A DNA stretch of 64,000 nucleotides from Pedobacter ginsenosidimutans (GCF_001442625.1 NZ_LMZQ01000005.1:248001-312000); one strand, 5' to 3'; numbered from the stretch's first letter, positions 27,406 through 35,331 are shown. Notes: generated by a model from the letters alone, not told the origin. Translations and numbers: made by a program.

Positions 27406-27843
27406 ATGAAAAAAGAGATCTTAGCGAAACTCCCTTACGGCAAATCTTTTCTATTTGTTGATGAGTTGTTGCATGTTGACGAAAACGGCGTGACCGGGAC
27501 ATATACCTATACTGAAAACCTTCCATTTTACGAGGGTCATTTTAAAGACCGTCCGGTAACGCCCGCGGTGATCCTCACCGAAACCATGGCGCAGATTGGA
27601 TTGGTCTGTTTAGGCATTTACCTGTTAAAAGATATTGATCAAAATGTATCCGTCGCCATGACGTCGAATGCTATTGACTTTTTAAAACCGGTTTACCCTG
27701 GTGAGCAGGTTACAGTAACGAGTGAGAAAGTGTATTTTAGGTTTAATAAACTGAGTTGCAAAGTAAAAATGGAAAATGCAGCAGGCGAAATGGTTTGCAA
27801 AGGCAGCATTTCGGGCATGTTAATCTCAAAAGGAAATGAATAA
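27406..27843 (+). CDS. FabZ-like 3-hydroxyacyl-ACP dehydratase (hotdog fold)
   Basis: 145 residues. FYEGHFKDRPVTPAVILTET contains the FabZ-type histidine (His45) and the glutamate of the TETMAQ stretch (Glu59), matching FabZ active-site order. It would dehydrate 3-hydroxyacyl-ACP. The P-G-V of FabZ is here P-A-V. The sequence also resembles the short dehydratases of aryl polyene and flexirubin clusters. It overlaps the ketosynthase gene by 8 bp. Confidence 0.85.
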   Translation: MKKEILAKLPYGKSFLFVDELLHVDENGVTGTYTYTENLPFYEGHFKDRPVTPAVILTETMAQIGLVCLGIYLLKDIDQNVSVAMTSNAIDFLKPVYPGEQVTVTSEKVYFRFNKLSCKVKMENAAGEMVCKGSISGMLISKGNE

Positions 27844-29113
27844 CAGAGTCGTAATTACCGGTTTAGGCATATGCGCACCCAATGGCACTACAATTGATGA
27901 GTTTTCAGTTGCCATAAAAAAAGGACTTTCTGGTATCCGCCATCAGCCAGATTTGGAAGCCTTAAACTTCTCTTGTCAGATAGCAGGCAAACCAGTACTT
28001 AGCGAAGAACGGATCAGCCAATATTTTACACCGCTTGAATTACGAAACCTAAACAGTACAGGAATTATATATGGTGTTATTGCTGGTTTGGATGCATGGA
28101 AAGATGCGGGCTTAACCATCGAAGATAATGAAGATCCCGACTGGGACAGCGGTACCATTTTCGGAGCGGGCACTTCTGGTATAGATAAATTTAGATGGGC
28201 AATTAACAAAATAGATGCGCTTGAAATCAAAAAACTGGGAAGCTCTGTTGTGATACAAACCATGGCCAGCGGCATAAGTGCTTTTATCAGTGGCAAGCTC
28301 GGCCTGGGTAATCAGGTGAGCACCAATTCATCTGCCTGCGCAACAGGAGCAGAAAGCTTATTGCTGGCTTACGAAAGGATTAAAACAGGTCAGGCCATAA
28401 GAATGTTAGCAGGCAGCACCAGTGACAGTGGTCCCTACATTTGGGGTGGTTTTGATGCCATGAAAGTTTGCACTTTTAAACATAACCATGAACCGGAAAA
28501 AGGTAGCCGCCCTATGAGTGCAACGGCAAGTGGCTTTGTACCCGGAAGCGGCGCGGGTGCTTTGGTATTAGAATCGCTCGAAAGTGCAATGGCTAGAAAA
28601 GCCAAAATATATGGCGAAGTGCTCGGCGGCCACATCAATTCTGGCGGTCAGCGGGGCTTGGGTACTATGACTGCACCAAATCCTACCTCGGTACAGCGAT
28701 GTATCCAAACAGCATTAAAAAATGCGGGTATTGAAGCCCAGGAAATCGATGTGATTAATGGCCACCTTACCGCAACAACCAAAGATGCGCTCGAAATAGA
28801 AAATTGGAAAACAGCAATGCAGTTACCAGATGATGATTTCCCATACATCAATTCTTTGAAAGGCATGATTGGTCATTGTATTGCAGCATCAGGGAGTATA
28901 GAATGCGTGGCCTCGATGCTTGAGCTTTCAGAAGGATTTATTTTCCCCAATATTAATTGCGAAGACTTAAGCCCCGAGATTACAGCTTTAATTGATGCGA
29001 AATACATTCCGCAAACCTTGATTCATAAACCATTTAATATCTTAGCTAAAGCCAGTTTCGGTTTTGGTGATATTAACGCCTGCATTATTTTTAAAAAATA
29101 TACCCATGAATAA
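27836..29113 (+). CDS. Beta-ketoacyl-ACP synthase (KAS I/II family)
   Basis: 425 residues, the normal KAS II length. Catalytic Cys168 is in TNSSACATGAESLL, His310 in INGHLTATTKDALE and His347 in MIGHCIAASG. NGHLTATT is an unusual form of the common NAHGTST motif; the catalytic histidine is retained but its neighbours differ, so substrate choice may be special. It would condense malonyl-ACP with acyl groups on the ACP encoded next. It overlaps both neighbouring genes by 8 bp. Confidence 0.9.
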   Translation: MNNRVVITGLGICAPNGTTIDEFSVAIKKGLSGIRHQPDLEALNFSCQIAGKPVLSEERISQYFTPLELRNLNSTGIIYGVIAGLDAWKDAGLTIEDNEDPDWDSGTIFGAGTSGIDKFRWAINKIDALEIKKLGSSVVIQTMASGISAFISGKLGLGNQVSTNSSACATGAESLLLAYERIKTGQAIRMLAGSTSDSGPYIWGGFDAMKVCTFKHNHEPEKGSRPMSATASGFVPGSGAGALVLESLESAMARKAKIYGEVLGGHINSGGQRGLGTMTAPNPTSVQRCIQTALKNAGIEAQEIDVINGHLTATTKDALEIENWKTAMQLPDDDFPYINSLKGMIGHCIAASGSIECVASMLELSEGFIFPNINCEDLSPEITALIDAKYIPQTLIHKPFNILAKASFGFGDINACIIFKKYTHE

Positions 29114-29366
29114 AGAAGAGATCATCGAAGCCTTAAAAACAATTGTTGAACCTTACAGCGAAGAGGTATCAGCCATAGCGAATATTGACGAAAACACCGA
29201 TTTTATAAACGATTTAAAAATAAATTCGGCCAACCTGGTTGATATTGTCTTAGATATTGAAGAGAAATTCAATATTGAAATAGACAACGATTCGATGGCT
29301 AAAATGCTTACTGTAAAAGCCACCACTGAAATTATAGCTCAAAAACTGGAAGCGAATGCTGGGTAA
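29106..29366 (+). CDS. Acyl carrier protein
   Basis: 86 residues from the ATG at 29106; a longer frame from a GTG at 29064 would lie inside the KAS gene and is rejected. The acidic four-helix pattern and EEKFNIEIDNDSMAKMLTV match ACPs. The phosphopantetheine serine is Ser41 in LKINSANLVDIV, where the standard DSL is replaced by NSA. The change is striking but the serine and following helix are kept. It would carry intermediates for the KAS, dehydratase and possibly the type III PKS. Confidence 0.87.
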   Translation: MNKEEIIEALKTIVEPYSEEVSAIANIDENTDFINDLKINSANLVDIVLDIEEKFNIEIDNDSMAKMLTVKATTEIIAQKLEANAG

Positions 29367-29820
29367 CGATATCGTTGATCTGGATCTGGCTAAAATCCAA
29401 AGTAACTGGAGGCGTAAAAATTATCTCGATAAAATTTTCACTACCGAAGAACAGTTACTTATTTCATCAGCAAAAAGACCTGATGAAATGGTATGGCTGT
29501 TATGGAGTATGAAAGAATCGGCTTATAAAATTTATAACCGTAAAACCGGAATCCGAAATTTCGCTCCTAAAAGTTTAAATTGCACCATTTATCCAAACAA
29601 CGATCAGATAAAAGGTACAGTAAGTATAGATAATGATACTTATTTCACTAAAAGCGATATTCAGCTACAATATATTCATACCATCGCTGCTCCTATTTAT
29701 GGTAAGCTGGAAAAAATTAAAGTAACGATTTACCAATCACCAAATCATCCAGGTGATTATAGAAGCACTAAACCAGGCTGTGTAAGCCATCATGGGCAGT
29801 ACCTAGCATTGGTGTATTAA
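29356..29820 (+). CDS. 4'-phosphopantetheinyl transferase
   Basis: 154 residues. MLGNDIVDL at the start carries the first metal-binding aspartate, and WSMKESAYK near residue 50 is the W-x-x-K-E-x-x-x-K motif of the family. The size suggests an AcpS/short Sfp-like single domain. It activates ACPs by adding phosphopantetheine, most likely the ACP encoded immediately upstream with an 11-bp overlap. The C-terminal HHGQYLALVY stretch is conserved in this Bacteroidota subgroup (recollection). Confidence 0.87.
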   Translation: MLGNDIVDLDLAKIQSNWRRKNYLDKIFTTEEQLLISSAKRPDEMVWLLWSMKESAYKIYNRKTGIRNFAPKSLNCTIYPNNDQIKGTVSIDNDTYFTKSDIQLQYIHTIAAPIYGKLEKIKVTIYQSPNHPGDYRSTKPGCVSHHGQYLALVY

Positions 29821-29825
29821 TTCCA

Positions 29826-29870
29826 GAGTTGACAACTTACTAGCAAGAAGGCAAGAAAAGTTGTCAACTC
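29826..29870. repeat. 45-bp palindromic element, left copy
   Basis: GAGTTGACAACTT and AAGTTGTCAACTC are perfect inverted arms around a 19-nt loop. It lies between the convergent PPTase and ABC exporter genes and includes the exporter's stop codon. A second copy in opposite orientation is at 38854-38898; even the loops match when one is reversed. It may work as a bidirectional terminator. Confidence 0.7.
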
Positions 29871-32053
29871 CTATAGAAAGAGGGTATCATCAAGCTTGTT
29901 AAATCATCATCACTAAATTGCTGTTTCCATAAATTGGCGTAGTGACCATTTGCAATCATCATTTCAGTATGGCTTCCCTCTTCTACAACCTTTCCCTTAT
30001 CTAATACAATAATCTGATCAGCTTTTCTAATCGTAGGTAACCGATGCGCAATGATGATGATTGTTTTTTTTTGCATCCTTAACAAATCTATTGTTCGCTG
30101 CACATACTGCTCCGAAGCCGAATCTAGAGAGGAAGTGGCTTCATCCAGAATTAAAATTTCAGGATTACGGTACAGTGCCCTTGCTATTGCAATCCTTTGC
30201 TTTTGTCCGCCTGACAAAGAGGCTCCGTTTTCGCCTAAATAAGTCTGAAAACCTTCTGGCAAAGCTTCAATAAAATCGATAATCCCCAGTTGTGTACAAA
30301 TACTAATAATCTGTTGCATATTGGGTTCATAATCGCCTATGGCAATATTTTCGATTACATTTCCTGCAAAAAGATCAATTTTTTGCGGCACAACGCTTAG
30401 TAAATTTCTTAAAGAGGCATTGTTCAAATACTTAAGCGCATGATTACCGATAAAAATATTGCCTGATTGTATGGGATAAATATTTTGAAGTAATGACATT
30501 AAGGTAGACTTCCCAGATCCGCTCTCTCCTACAATTGCAGTAAAACTTCCAGCCTTAATTTTTAGGTTTAAATCTTCAAACACATTTACACGACTGCCAT
30601 ATCTAAAAGCTACATGTTCAAACCTGATATCGCCCATCAATTCTTTCGTAAGGAAAATACTTGACGAATTTTGTTCAATCTCCAGGTCCATAATTTCGAA
30701 CAAACGATCGGAGGCGATCATGGCATCCTGGATAGATTTATTTGCTCCAATTAAGGAAGTGGCCGGACCAGTAAAGTAACCAATAAGCGTATAGAAAGAA
30801 AATAATTCTCCAGGGGTAATTTCGCCATCTAAAACATAACCTGCACCCGCCCAAAGTAAAATAATAGTAAGCATACGGGCAATAACCTCGGTAGATGTTC
30901 CGGAAAAAACTGAATTTAATCCTGATTTATAAATTGTTCTGAGCAGGCCAATAAAATGAGTTTCTGTTTTTTCGTTGGTAAACCTTTCAAGGCCAAATCT
31001 TTTAATTGTGGCTACATTATTTAAGCCCTCAACCAATTGCGATTCCAACTCGGCCGACTCCTCCATCAACTTCCTTTGCATTTTCTTGTTTAGTTTATTG
31101 CTTATGAAATAAATCAATAAATACAATGGAATAACAGCCAACATTATTAAGGCCAGTTTCCAATAGTAACTGAACATTAAAATAAAAGAGAATACAACAA
31201 TAAAGCCGTTTACAACCAGGTTAATGGAAACATCGTTGATAAAAGCTCTTATTTTAACGGCATCGTTTACCCTTGAGATAATTTCGCCCACCCGCATGGT
31301 ATCGAAAAACTGTTGAGGCAGTTTTAAGAGGTGTTTGTAGTAGCCCAATATCAACCGGGCATCTATCTGCTGCCCCGTACGGATTGTAAAAATGGTTTTA
31401 GCCGTTCCAATAAATAATTGCAGCGCTAAAATGGCCACCATCATTAAGCTCATTAAATTAAGAAGGTTCCGATTACCTTCTACCAAAACATGGTCGGTTA
31501 TTTTTTGAACAAAAACTGAGGTAGATAGTCCAAGTATGGTATAAATCAAAGCACCAAAAAGTGCCTGTGTTACAATACTTTTATGCGGTTTAATCAGGTT
31601 CCAAAAACGGCTTCTGGTATCAACCTTTTCATTGCCTTGCTTAAAACCCTCATCAGGTAACAACAGAACCAGTACGCCTGTCCATTCACTTGTAAATTCA
31701 TCAATAGTTTTGCGGTGTTTTTTCCCATCACCCGGGTCCATTACTTCAATGTATTTATCGGTTACACCATAAATAACTACATAATGCTGCAATTGTTTCC
31801 TTACCACCACATGCGCAATAGCGGGCAATGGAATTTTAGAAAGACTATCTAAACTGCCCTTTACGCCTTTTGCTTCAAACCCCAGTTTATTTGCAGCTTC
31901 TATCAAACCTAAAACATTGGTTCCTTTTTGATCGGTGCTGGCCAATTGACGGATGCGTGCAACGGGCATTTTTAATTTATAAAACGCAGCTATAGATGCC
32001 AAACAAGCGGCGCCACAATCGGTAATATCGCGTTGTTTTATTAGTGTAGACAT
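29864..32053 (-). CDS. Peptidase-containing ABC exporter (C39 / PCAT type)
   Basis: 729 residues. The N-terminal C39 peptidase has Cys13 in TDCGAACL, His90 in LQHYVVI and Asp106 in VMDPGDG, the triad that cuts after Gly-Gly in leader peptides. A six-helix ABC membrane domain follows (about 160-440), then the ATPase with GESGSGKST, LSGGQKQRIAIARAL and ILILDEATSSLD. It would cut and export the GG-leader peptides encoded at 34363-35511. A HlyD partner gene lies directly upstream. The gene is complete and all catalytic residues are present. Confidence 0.95.
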   Translation of the reverse strand: MSTLIKQRDITDCGAACLASIAAFYKLKMPVARIRQLASTDQKGTNVLGLIEAANKLGFEAKGVKGSLDSLSKIPLPAIAHVVVRKQLQHYVVIYGVTDKYIEVMDPGDGKKHRKTIDEFTSEWTGVLVLLLPDEGFKQGNEKVDTRSRFWNLIKPHKSIVTQALFGALIYTILGLSTSVFVQKITDHVLVEGNRNLLNLMSLMMVAILALQLFIGTAKTIFTIRTGQQIDARLILGYYKHLLKLPQQFFDTMRVGEIISRVNDAVKIRAFINDVSINLVVNGFIVVFSFILMFSYYWKLALIMLAVIPLYLLIYFISNKLNKKMQRKLMEESAELESQLVEGLNNVATIKRFGLERFTNEKTETHFIGLLRTIYKSGLNSVFSGTSTEVIARMLTIILLWAGAGYVLDGEITPGELFSFYTLIGYFTGPATSLIGANKSIQDAMIASDRLFEIMDLEIEQNSSSIFLTKELMGDIRFEHVAFRYGSRVNVFEDLNLKIKAGSFTAIVGESGSGKSTLMSLLQNIYPIQSGNIFIGNHALKYLNNASLRNLLSVVPQKIDLFAGNVIENIAIGDYEPNMQQIISICTQLGIIDFIEALPEGFQTYLGENGASLSGGQKQRIAIARALYRNPEILILDEATSSLDSASEQYVQRTIDLLRMQKKTIIIIAHRLPTIRKADQIIVLDKGKVVEEGSHTEMMIANGHYANLWKQQFSDDDLTSLMIPSFYRS

Positions 32054-32131
32054 TAGAAGAGAGATGTGAGATTTGAGACTGGAGAACTGAAATTGGTGAT
32101 TTGCGTGTTTTCGGCTTTGGTCTTTAAGCTT

Positions 32132-33298
32132 TTAGCTTTTAACTCCGTTTGGATTTAACCAATCATCAACTTTATCATAAAGCAATTGATACAAGTTTCG
32201 TTCTGCAATGGTAAAGTGTGCATTAAAGGTCATCCCCTTTTTTACCTGCCCTTTATAACCATTTTTTAACTTTAAATAATCCTTGTCCAGTTTACACTTC
32301 ACTTTAAAATAAGGGCTTTGGTTAATCAATATAATATCATCAGAAATGTCGGCTACTACACCAGCAAGCAAGCCCCATTGGTTATAGTTAAAAGCATCGA
32401 TCTGAAACCTGACGGTTTGGCCAGCTTTAATTAAACCGATGTCAGCAGGTTTAATATAACAAATGGCCAGCAAAGCACTATCAGGCGATATCTCGCCAAT
32501 TTTCTGATTGGCGGTAATGAACGAACCCAATTGTAAACCTGATAGATTTTGCACCGTTCCGGATACTCCTGCGGTTAAATGATATAATTTCTCCTGCTCG
32601 GTTAGCTGGATTTTCTGGCTAGCGAGATCTTTTAATTCTTTTCTATACTGGTTAGATTCTGTTTGCCACTGCGTTTTGTACTTTTTAGCCACCAAATTAA
32701 AATCAGAGCGCGCCTGATCGTAGTTAAACTTATATTGCTCATACTCTGCTTCGGTAACAACCTTCTTGTTATACAATGTTTCATACCTTTTATAAATTTT
32801 ATAGGCTTGTTCGCGTGCATTTAGTGCATTTTGAATCTGTTCTGCGTATTGTTGCCAGCTTGCCGCATACAGGCCGGTTTGCAACGCAGGTTGCCCTGCA
32901 TTGCTTAAGTCGACCAGTTTTAAAACGAGGAGCGCATCATTTAATAAATCTTTTAATTCACTTGAGCGATTATTCAAAATCACATTTTGTGTTTCGGGTA
33001 TAGTGGGGTCTATATTTAAAAGGAGTTCTCCTTTTTTTATCTTTTTGTTATCGGTTAAATTAATCAGCGTAATTTTTCCAGCCACTGGGGCAAGCAGTTC
33101 TGTTCTTTCGATATTACTCTGTAAAGAACCATTGCCCTTAACGCTTACTGTTGTGTAAATAAAAGGTAGAGCGGCAAAAGCAACAAGAGTGAACAATATG
33201 GTGGCAGAATAAATAATTTGTGTCCGCACCCTGGTATGGTGTAAAAAAATAATAGAATTATCTTCAAAATTGGCGTCTTCTGTTAAGGGCATAATCAT
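32132..33298 (-). CDS. HlyD family membrane fusion protein
   Basis: About 388 residues from the ATG at 33298; the TTG at 33301 is less likely. One N-terminal helix (IIYSATILFTLVAFAALPF) anchors it in the inner membrane. Then come a lipoyl-like half (ELLAPVAGKITLINL), a long coiled-coil hairpin (about 95-240) and the second lipoyl half with barrel (GVSGTVQNLSGLQLGSFI). This adaptor links the C39 exporter to an outer membrane channel, which is not encoded here. It is spaced 78 bp from the exporter by word-repeat sequence. Confidence 0.92.
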   Translation of the reverse strand: MIMPLTEDANFEDNSIIFLHHTRVRTQIIYSATILFTLVAFAALPFIYTTVSVKGNGSLQSNIERTELLAPVAGKITLINLTDNKKIKKGELLLNIDPTIPETQNVILNNRSSELKDLLNDALLVLKLVDLSNAGQPALQTGLYAASWQQYAEQIQNALNAREQAYKIYKRYETLYNKKVVTEAEYEQYKFNYDQARSDFNLVAKKYKTQWQTESNQYRKELKDLASQKIQLTEQEKLYHLTAGVSGTVQNLSGLQLGSFITANQKIGEISPDSALLAICYIKPADIGLIKAGQTVRFQIDAFNYNQWGLLAGVVADISDDIILINQSPYFKVKCKLDKDYLKLKNGYKGQVKKGMTFNAHFTIAERNLYQLLYDKVDDWLNPNGVKS

Positions 33299-33436
33299 CA
33301 ATTGGCTTGGTTAAGGCCAAGTTTGTAATTATTAATTTATGCCACAAAAAAGATACACGAAAAGGGAGATTGTAGGGATGAAACGCTGAATTAGCTGAGT
33401 TGCTTTAGGATATTTGCAACGAAGACACAGAATCTA

Positions 33437-33547
33437 TTAAAATTTAATATTAAGTTTGTGCATTTCAGGAGTTAAGGCCTCATAATTTCTATCGACCAAG
33501 CACCCTTCTAATTGTAAATACTGGATGTATAAAAAATTATTGCTCAT
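33437..33547 (-). CDS. Possible 36-residue ORF upstream of hlyD
   Basis: ATG at 33547, two bases after the stop of the frameshifted peptide gene. The product contains LYIQYLQLEGC and is mildly hydrophobic at its N-terminus. There is no leader motif or recognised family. It is listed because it lies in line with the other tiny genes, but it may be a chance frame. Confidence 0.2.
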   Translation of the reverse strand: MSNNFLYIQYLQLEGCLVDRNYEALTPEMHKLNIKF

Positions 33548-33549
33548 GC

Positions 33550-33656
33550 TTATTGGTGGCTAATATAGTATACCGCCTTACCAAGAAAATAACCACCTAA
33601 ATAAGTTACTCCAATGACGAAAAAGCCAGAAATAAAGATCTAGAGATTGTTTTCAT
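33550..33656 (-). pseudogene. Frameshifted small membrane/bacteriocin-like peptide gene
   Basis: From ATG 33656 the frame reads MKTISRSLFLAF and then stops within five codons. One extra T in the run at about 33620 (CTTTTTCG on the minus strand) would join it to the frame FVIGVTYLGGYFLGKAVYY, giving a 35-residue single-helix peptide ending ISHQ. That end matches the C-terminus of the 70-residue GG peptide (GYYIGKAWYHSTH). Either a real frameshift, a programmed slip or a sequencing error in the T run. Confidence 0.5.
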
Positions 33657-33689
33657 AGCAATTTCAGATTAAATTTTTAATTAAAATTG

Positions 33690-33839
33690 TTAAGGCAATA
33701 AAATACCGAAATCTTTAACGCCTTGTATTACTCCGTTTATAAAATATGTTCTCTGATCAAAAAGATAGATACAGACCAGAATGGCAATAAATAAGATATT
33801 TACCATTTTTTGATTTTTTTTGATGGCTGTTTTTTCCAT
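33690..33839 (-). CDS. Small membrane peptide, 49 aa
   Basis: ATG at 33839. A lysine-rich N-terminus (EKTAIKKNQK) is followed by one hydrophobic helix (VNILFIAILVCIYLF) and a short tail ending LLP. There is no double-glycine leader. Its position among the bacteriocin-like genes and the positive-inside layout make it plausible as an immunity or helper peptide, but this is inference. Confidence 0.45.
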   Translation of the reverse strand: MEKTAIKKNQKMVNILFIAILVCIYLFDQRTYFINGVIQGVKDFGILLP

Positions 33840-34095
33840 GGTTAAAGTTTGATTTTAATCCTTAATTAATTTTGAAATTAAGACAAATTTGATAGAATAA
33901 ATATATCTACGTCAGACTCTTCATTAATAACCAGATATTAATAATAACATAATCATCACATCGATTATAGATTCACAATTACACTTAGGATTTTTGTAAA
34001 ATTACCTTTACGTGTTTTATTTAAATAGTCATCCTAAACTTAGGGAAGACAATATTGGTAGGACTGTTTCAGTAAGGAAGGAGATTCTGAAATTT

Positions 34096-34281
34096 TTAAT
34101 GGGTAAAATAGAAAAGAGCCCTACCCAATAGCTCAGCTGTTGCAAGTGAAAATAATAGTACACCAAATATTACCAATAAAATATTGATTAATGATAGCCC
34201 TTTAATACTGGTATTACCAGTAACTAATGAAACAGATGGCACAAGTAGTAGAATTGCTGAAAGTATAAATAAAAAAACCAT
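34096..34281 (-). CDS. Small two-helix membrane protein, possible immunity protein
   Basis: 61 residues from the ATG at 34281. The longer frame begins with a TTG at 34353 and runs through the perfect hairpin at 34319-34349, so I chose the later start. Two helices are visible (VFLFILSAILLLVPSVSLV and INILLVIFGVLLFSLATAEL). The C-terminus LLGRALFYFTH echoes the ends of the peptide at 34557 and the broken one at 33550. Small multi-helix proteins next to class II bacteriocins are often immunity proteins; unproven here. Confidence 0.55.
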   Translation of the reverse strand: MVFLFILSAILLLVPSVSLVTGNTSIKGLSLINILLVIFGVLLFSLATAELLGRALFYFTH

Positions 34282-34318
34282 AATAATACTGAGATAATAT
34301 TTAAATATAAAATAAATT

Positions 34319-34349
34319 AACCGTTTTATCAATATTTGATAAAACGGTT
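34319..34349 (-). terminator. Hairpin after the GG-peptide gene
   Basis: AACCGTTTTATC and GATAAAACGGTT form a perfect 12-bp stem with a 7-nt loop. On the minus strand it follows the 56-residue GG peptide stop by 13 bp and is trailed by a T-rich stretch (AATTTATTTTA). It may end or attenuate the peptide transcript. Confidence 0.6.
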
Positions 34350-34362
34350 GCAAATTAAAATT

Positions 34363-34533
34363 TTATTTTTCATGCTTACCGCCTGAAGCATCATGCCAGC
34401 CAGCATAACAGGCAATTCCAGCAAGACCGAATATCAATAACCATTCTTTACAGCCACCATTAGTAGCCGTCAATTCATCATTTGTCAGCTCTGATAGATT
34501 ATCATTGGTGATAATATTATTAATTTTTTTCAT
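34363..34533 (-). CDS. GG-leader bacteriocin-like peptide, 56 aa
   Basis: ATG at 34533. Leader residues 1-27 contain LSELTNDELTATNGG, which fits the LSxxEL...GG consensus cut by C39 peptidases. The predicted mature part is 29 residues, starts CKEWLLIFGLAGIACYAGWH, has two cysteines 14 apart that could form a disulfide, and ends in a Gly/Lys/His-rich tail. It is 23 bp downstream of another GG peptide and upstream of the C39 exporter. Too short for most gene callers. Target and activity unknown. Confidence 0.75.
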   Translation of the reverse strand: MKKINNIITNDNLSELTNDELTATNGGCKEWLLIFGLAGIACYAGWHDASGGKHEK

Positions 34534-34556
34534 CTTCTATAAATTTATTTTAATTA

Positions 34557-34769
34557 TTAATGTGTTGAATGATACCAAGCTTTACCTATATAATATCCTG
34601 CAGCCATACCAGCAGCTCCCATTGCAATTCCAATTCCAATTGCACCAAGAACAATAGGGTTACCTCCATCTGTCATCTTCATTTCCTTAGCATCCATTTC
34701 CTGAACACCAAAGCTTTCTAATTTTAAGTTTTTCATTTCGTTTAATTTAAATTTTTGTTTCTTACTCAT
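34557..34769 (-). CDS. GG-leader class II bacteriocin-like peptide, 70 aa
   Basis: The frame starts at ATG 34769; the ATG at 34736 (MKNLKLESF) gives a 25-residue leader of the usual length and may be the true start. The leader ends FGVQEMDAKEMKMTDGG, close to leaders annotated as lactobin A/cerein 7B-like in Bacteroidota. The core of 34 residues begins NPIVLGAIGIGIAMGAAG, carries several GxxxG-like helix-packing motifs, and ends YYIGKAWYHSTH. Features fit a membrane-active class IIb peptide; its partner could be the 56-residue peptide next to it. Confidence 0.8.
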   Translation of the reverse strand: MSKKQKFKLNEMKNLKLESFGVQEMDAKEMKMTDGGNPIVLGAIGIGIAMGAAGMAAGYYIGKAWYHSTH

Positions 34770-35031
34770 TAAGGCTTTTCAGATTCCTCCTATGTTGGCC
34801 TAACATGAAACAAGTATTGGATATTAAATTTCAATCAAAAAAAAAGATACACTAAAAGGCACTTTATAAGGACAAAAGAGAGAATAACCTCTGAAATAGT
34901 CAATTTCGAATCAAACTGGCGTCAATCCAGGTCATACATCAATCTACACAAAAGATAATACAAATATGTATTTTAAAATAGTTCATCCTTTAAGTATAAA
35001 TATCGACTATAATTGTAATTGGAAACTATGA

Positions 35032-35190
35032 AAAAAAATATCCCAAATGCCCTGTAATTTCTTCAATTTAATTTACCCAGCAGCCAGATTAATGCGTGCA
35101 GGCAATGATGGGGCCGATTTAGGCATTAAACCGGATATAGCTATACCAGCAGATGGTACCCGATTGGGTTGGCTATGTAAAGAAGTATAA
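35032..35190 (+). pseudogene. Remnant of an S41 peptidase C-terminus
   Basis: A frame without a start, following an in-frame stop, encodes MPCNFFNLIYPAA and later LGIKPDIAIPADGTRLGW before a stop. These align with LPCNFYSLSYPAS and VGITPNVKIPSDTTNWV at the end of the intact S41 peptidase at 35583-36995. Only about the last 50 residues remain, so this is a decayed or truncated paralogue just upstream of the plus-strand peptide gene. Confidence 0.7.
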
Positions 35191-35331
35191 AACTAAATAA
35201 CAGTCATCGTTTAAGACCTACAATCTATTGGTTTGGTACAGATAAACGACCGTTTGGTGTATATTTTTTGGCTATTGAATTCAGAAATAACACTTTTAAA
35301 CACATTTATTTAACTATCTAATATTACAATT
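35191..35331 (+). promoter_or_regulatory. Probable promoter region of the plus-strand peptide-S41-LytTR operon
   Basis: 140 bp between the pseudogene and the peptide start. TTTG at 35232 and TA..TTTG ending at 35270 resemble the Bacteroidota sigma-ABfr elements (TTTG and TAnnTTTG), though spacing and the second box are off by a base or two. An A/T-rich leader ends in ATTACAATT before the ATG. Confidence 0.3.

Noticed and set aside
34282..34353. 24-codon N-terminal extension of the two-helix membrane protein
   Set aside because: It begins with TTG inside a perfect 12-bp hairpin that looks like the terminator of the preceding gene.
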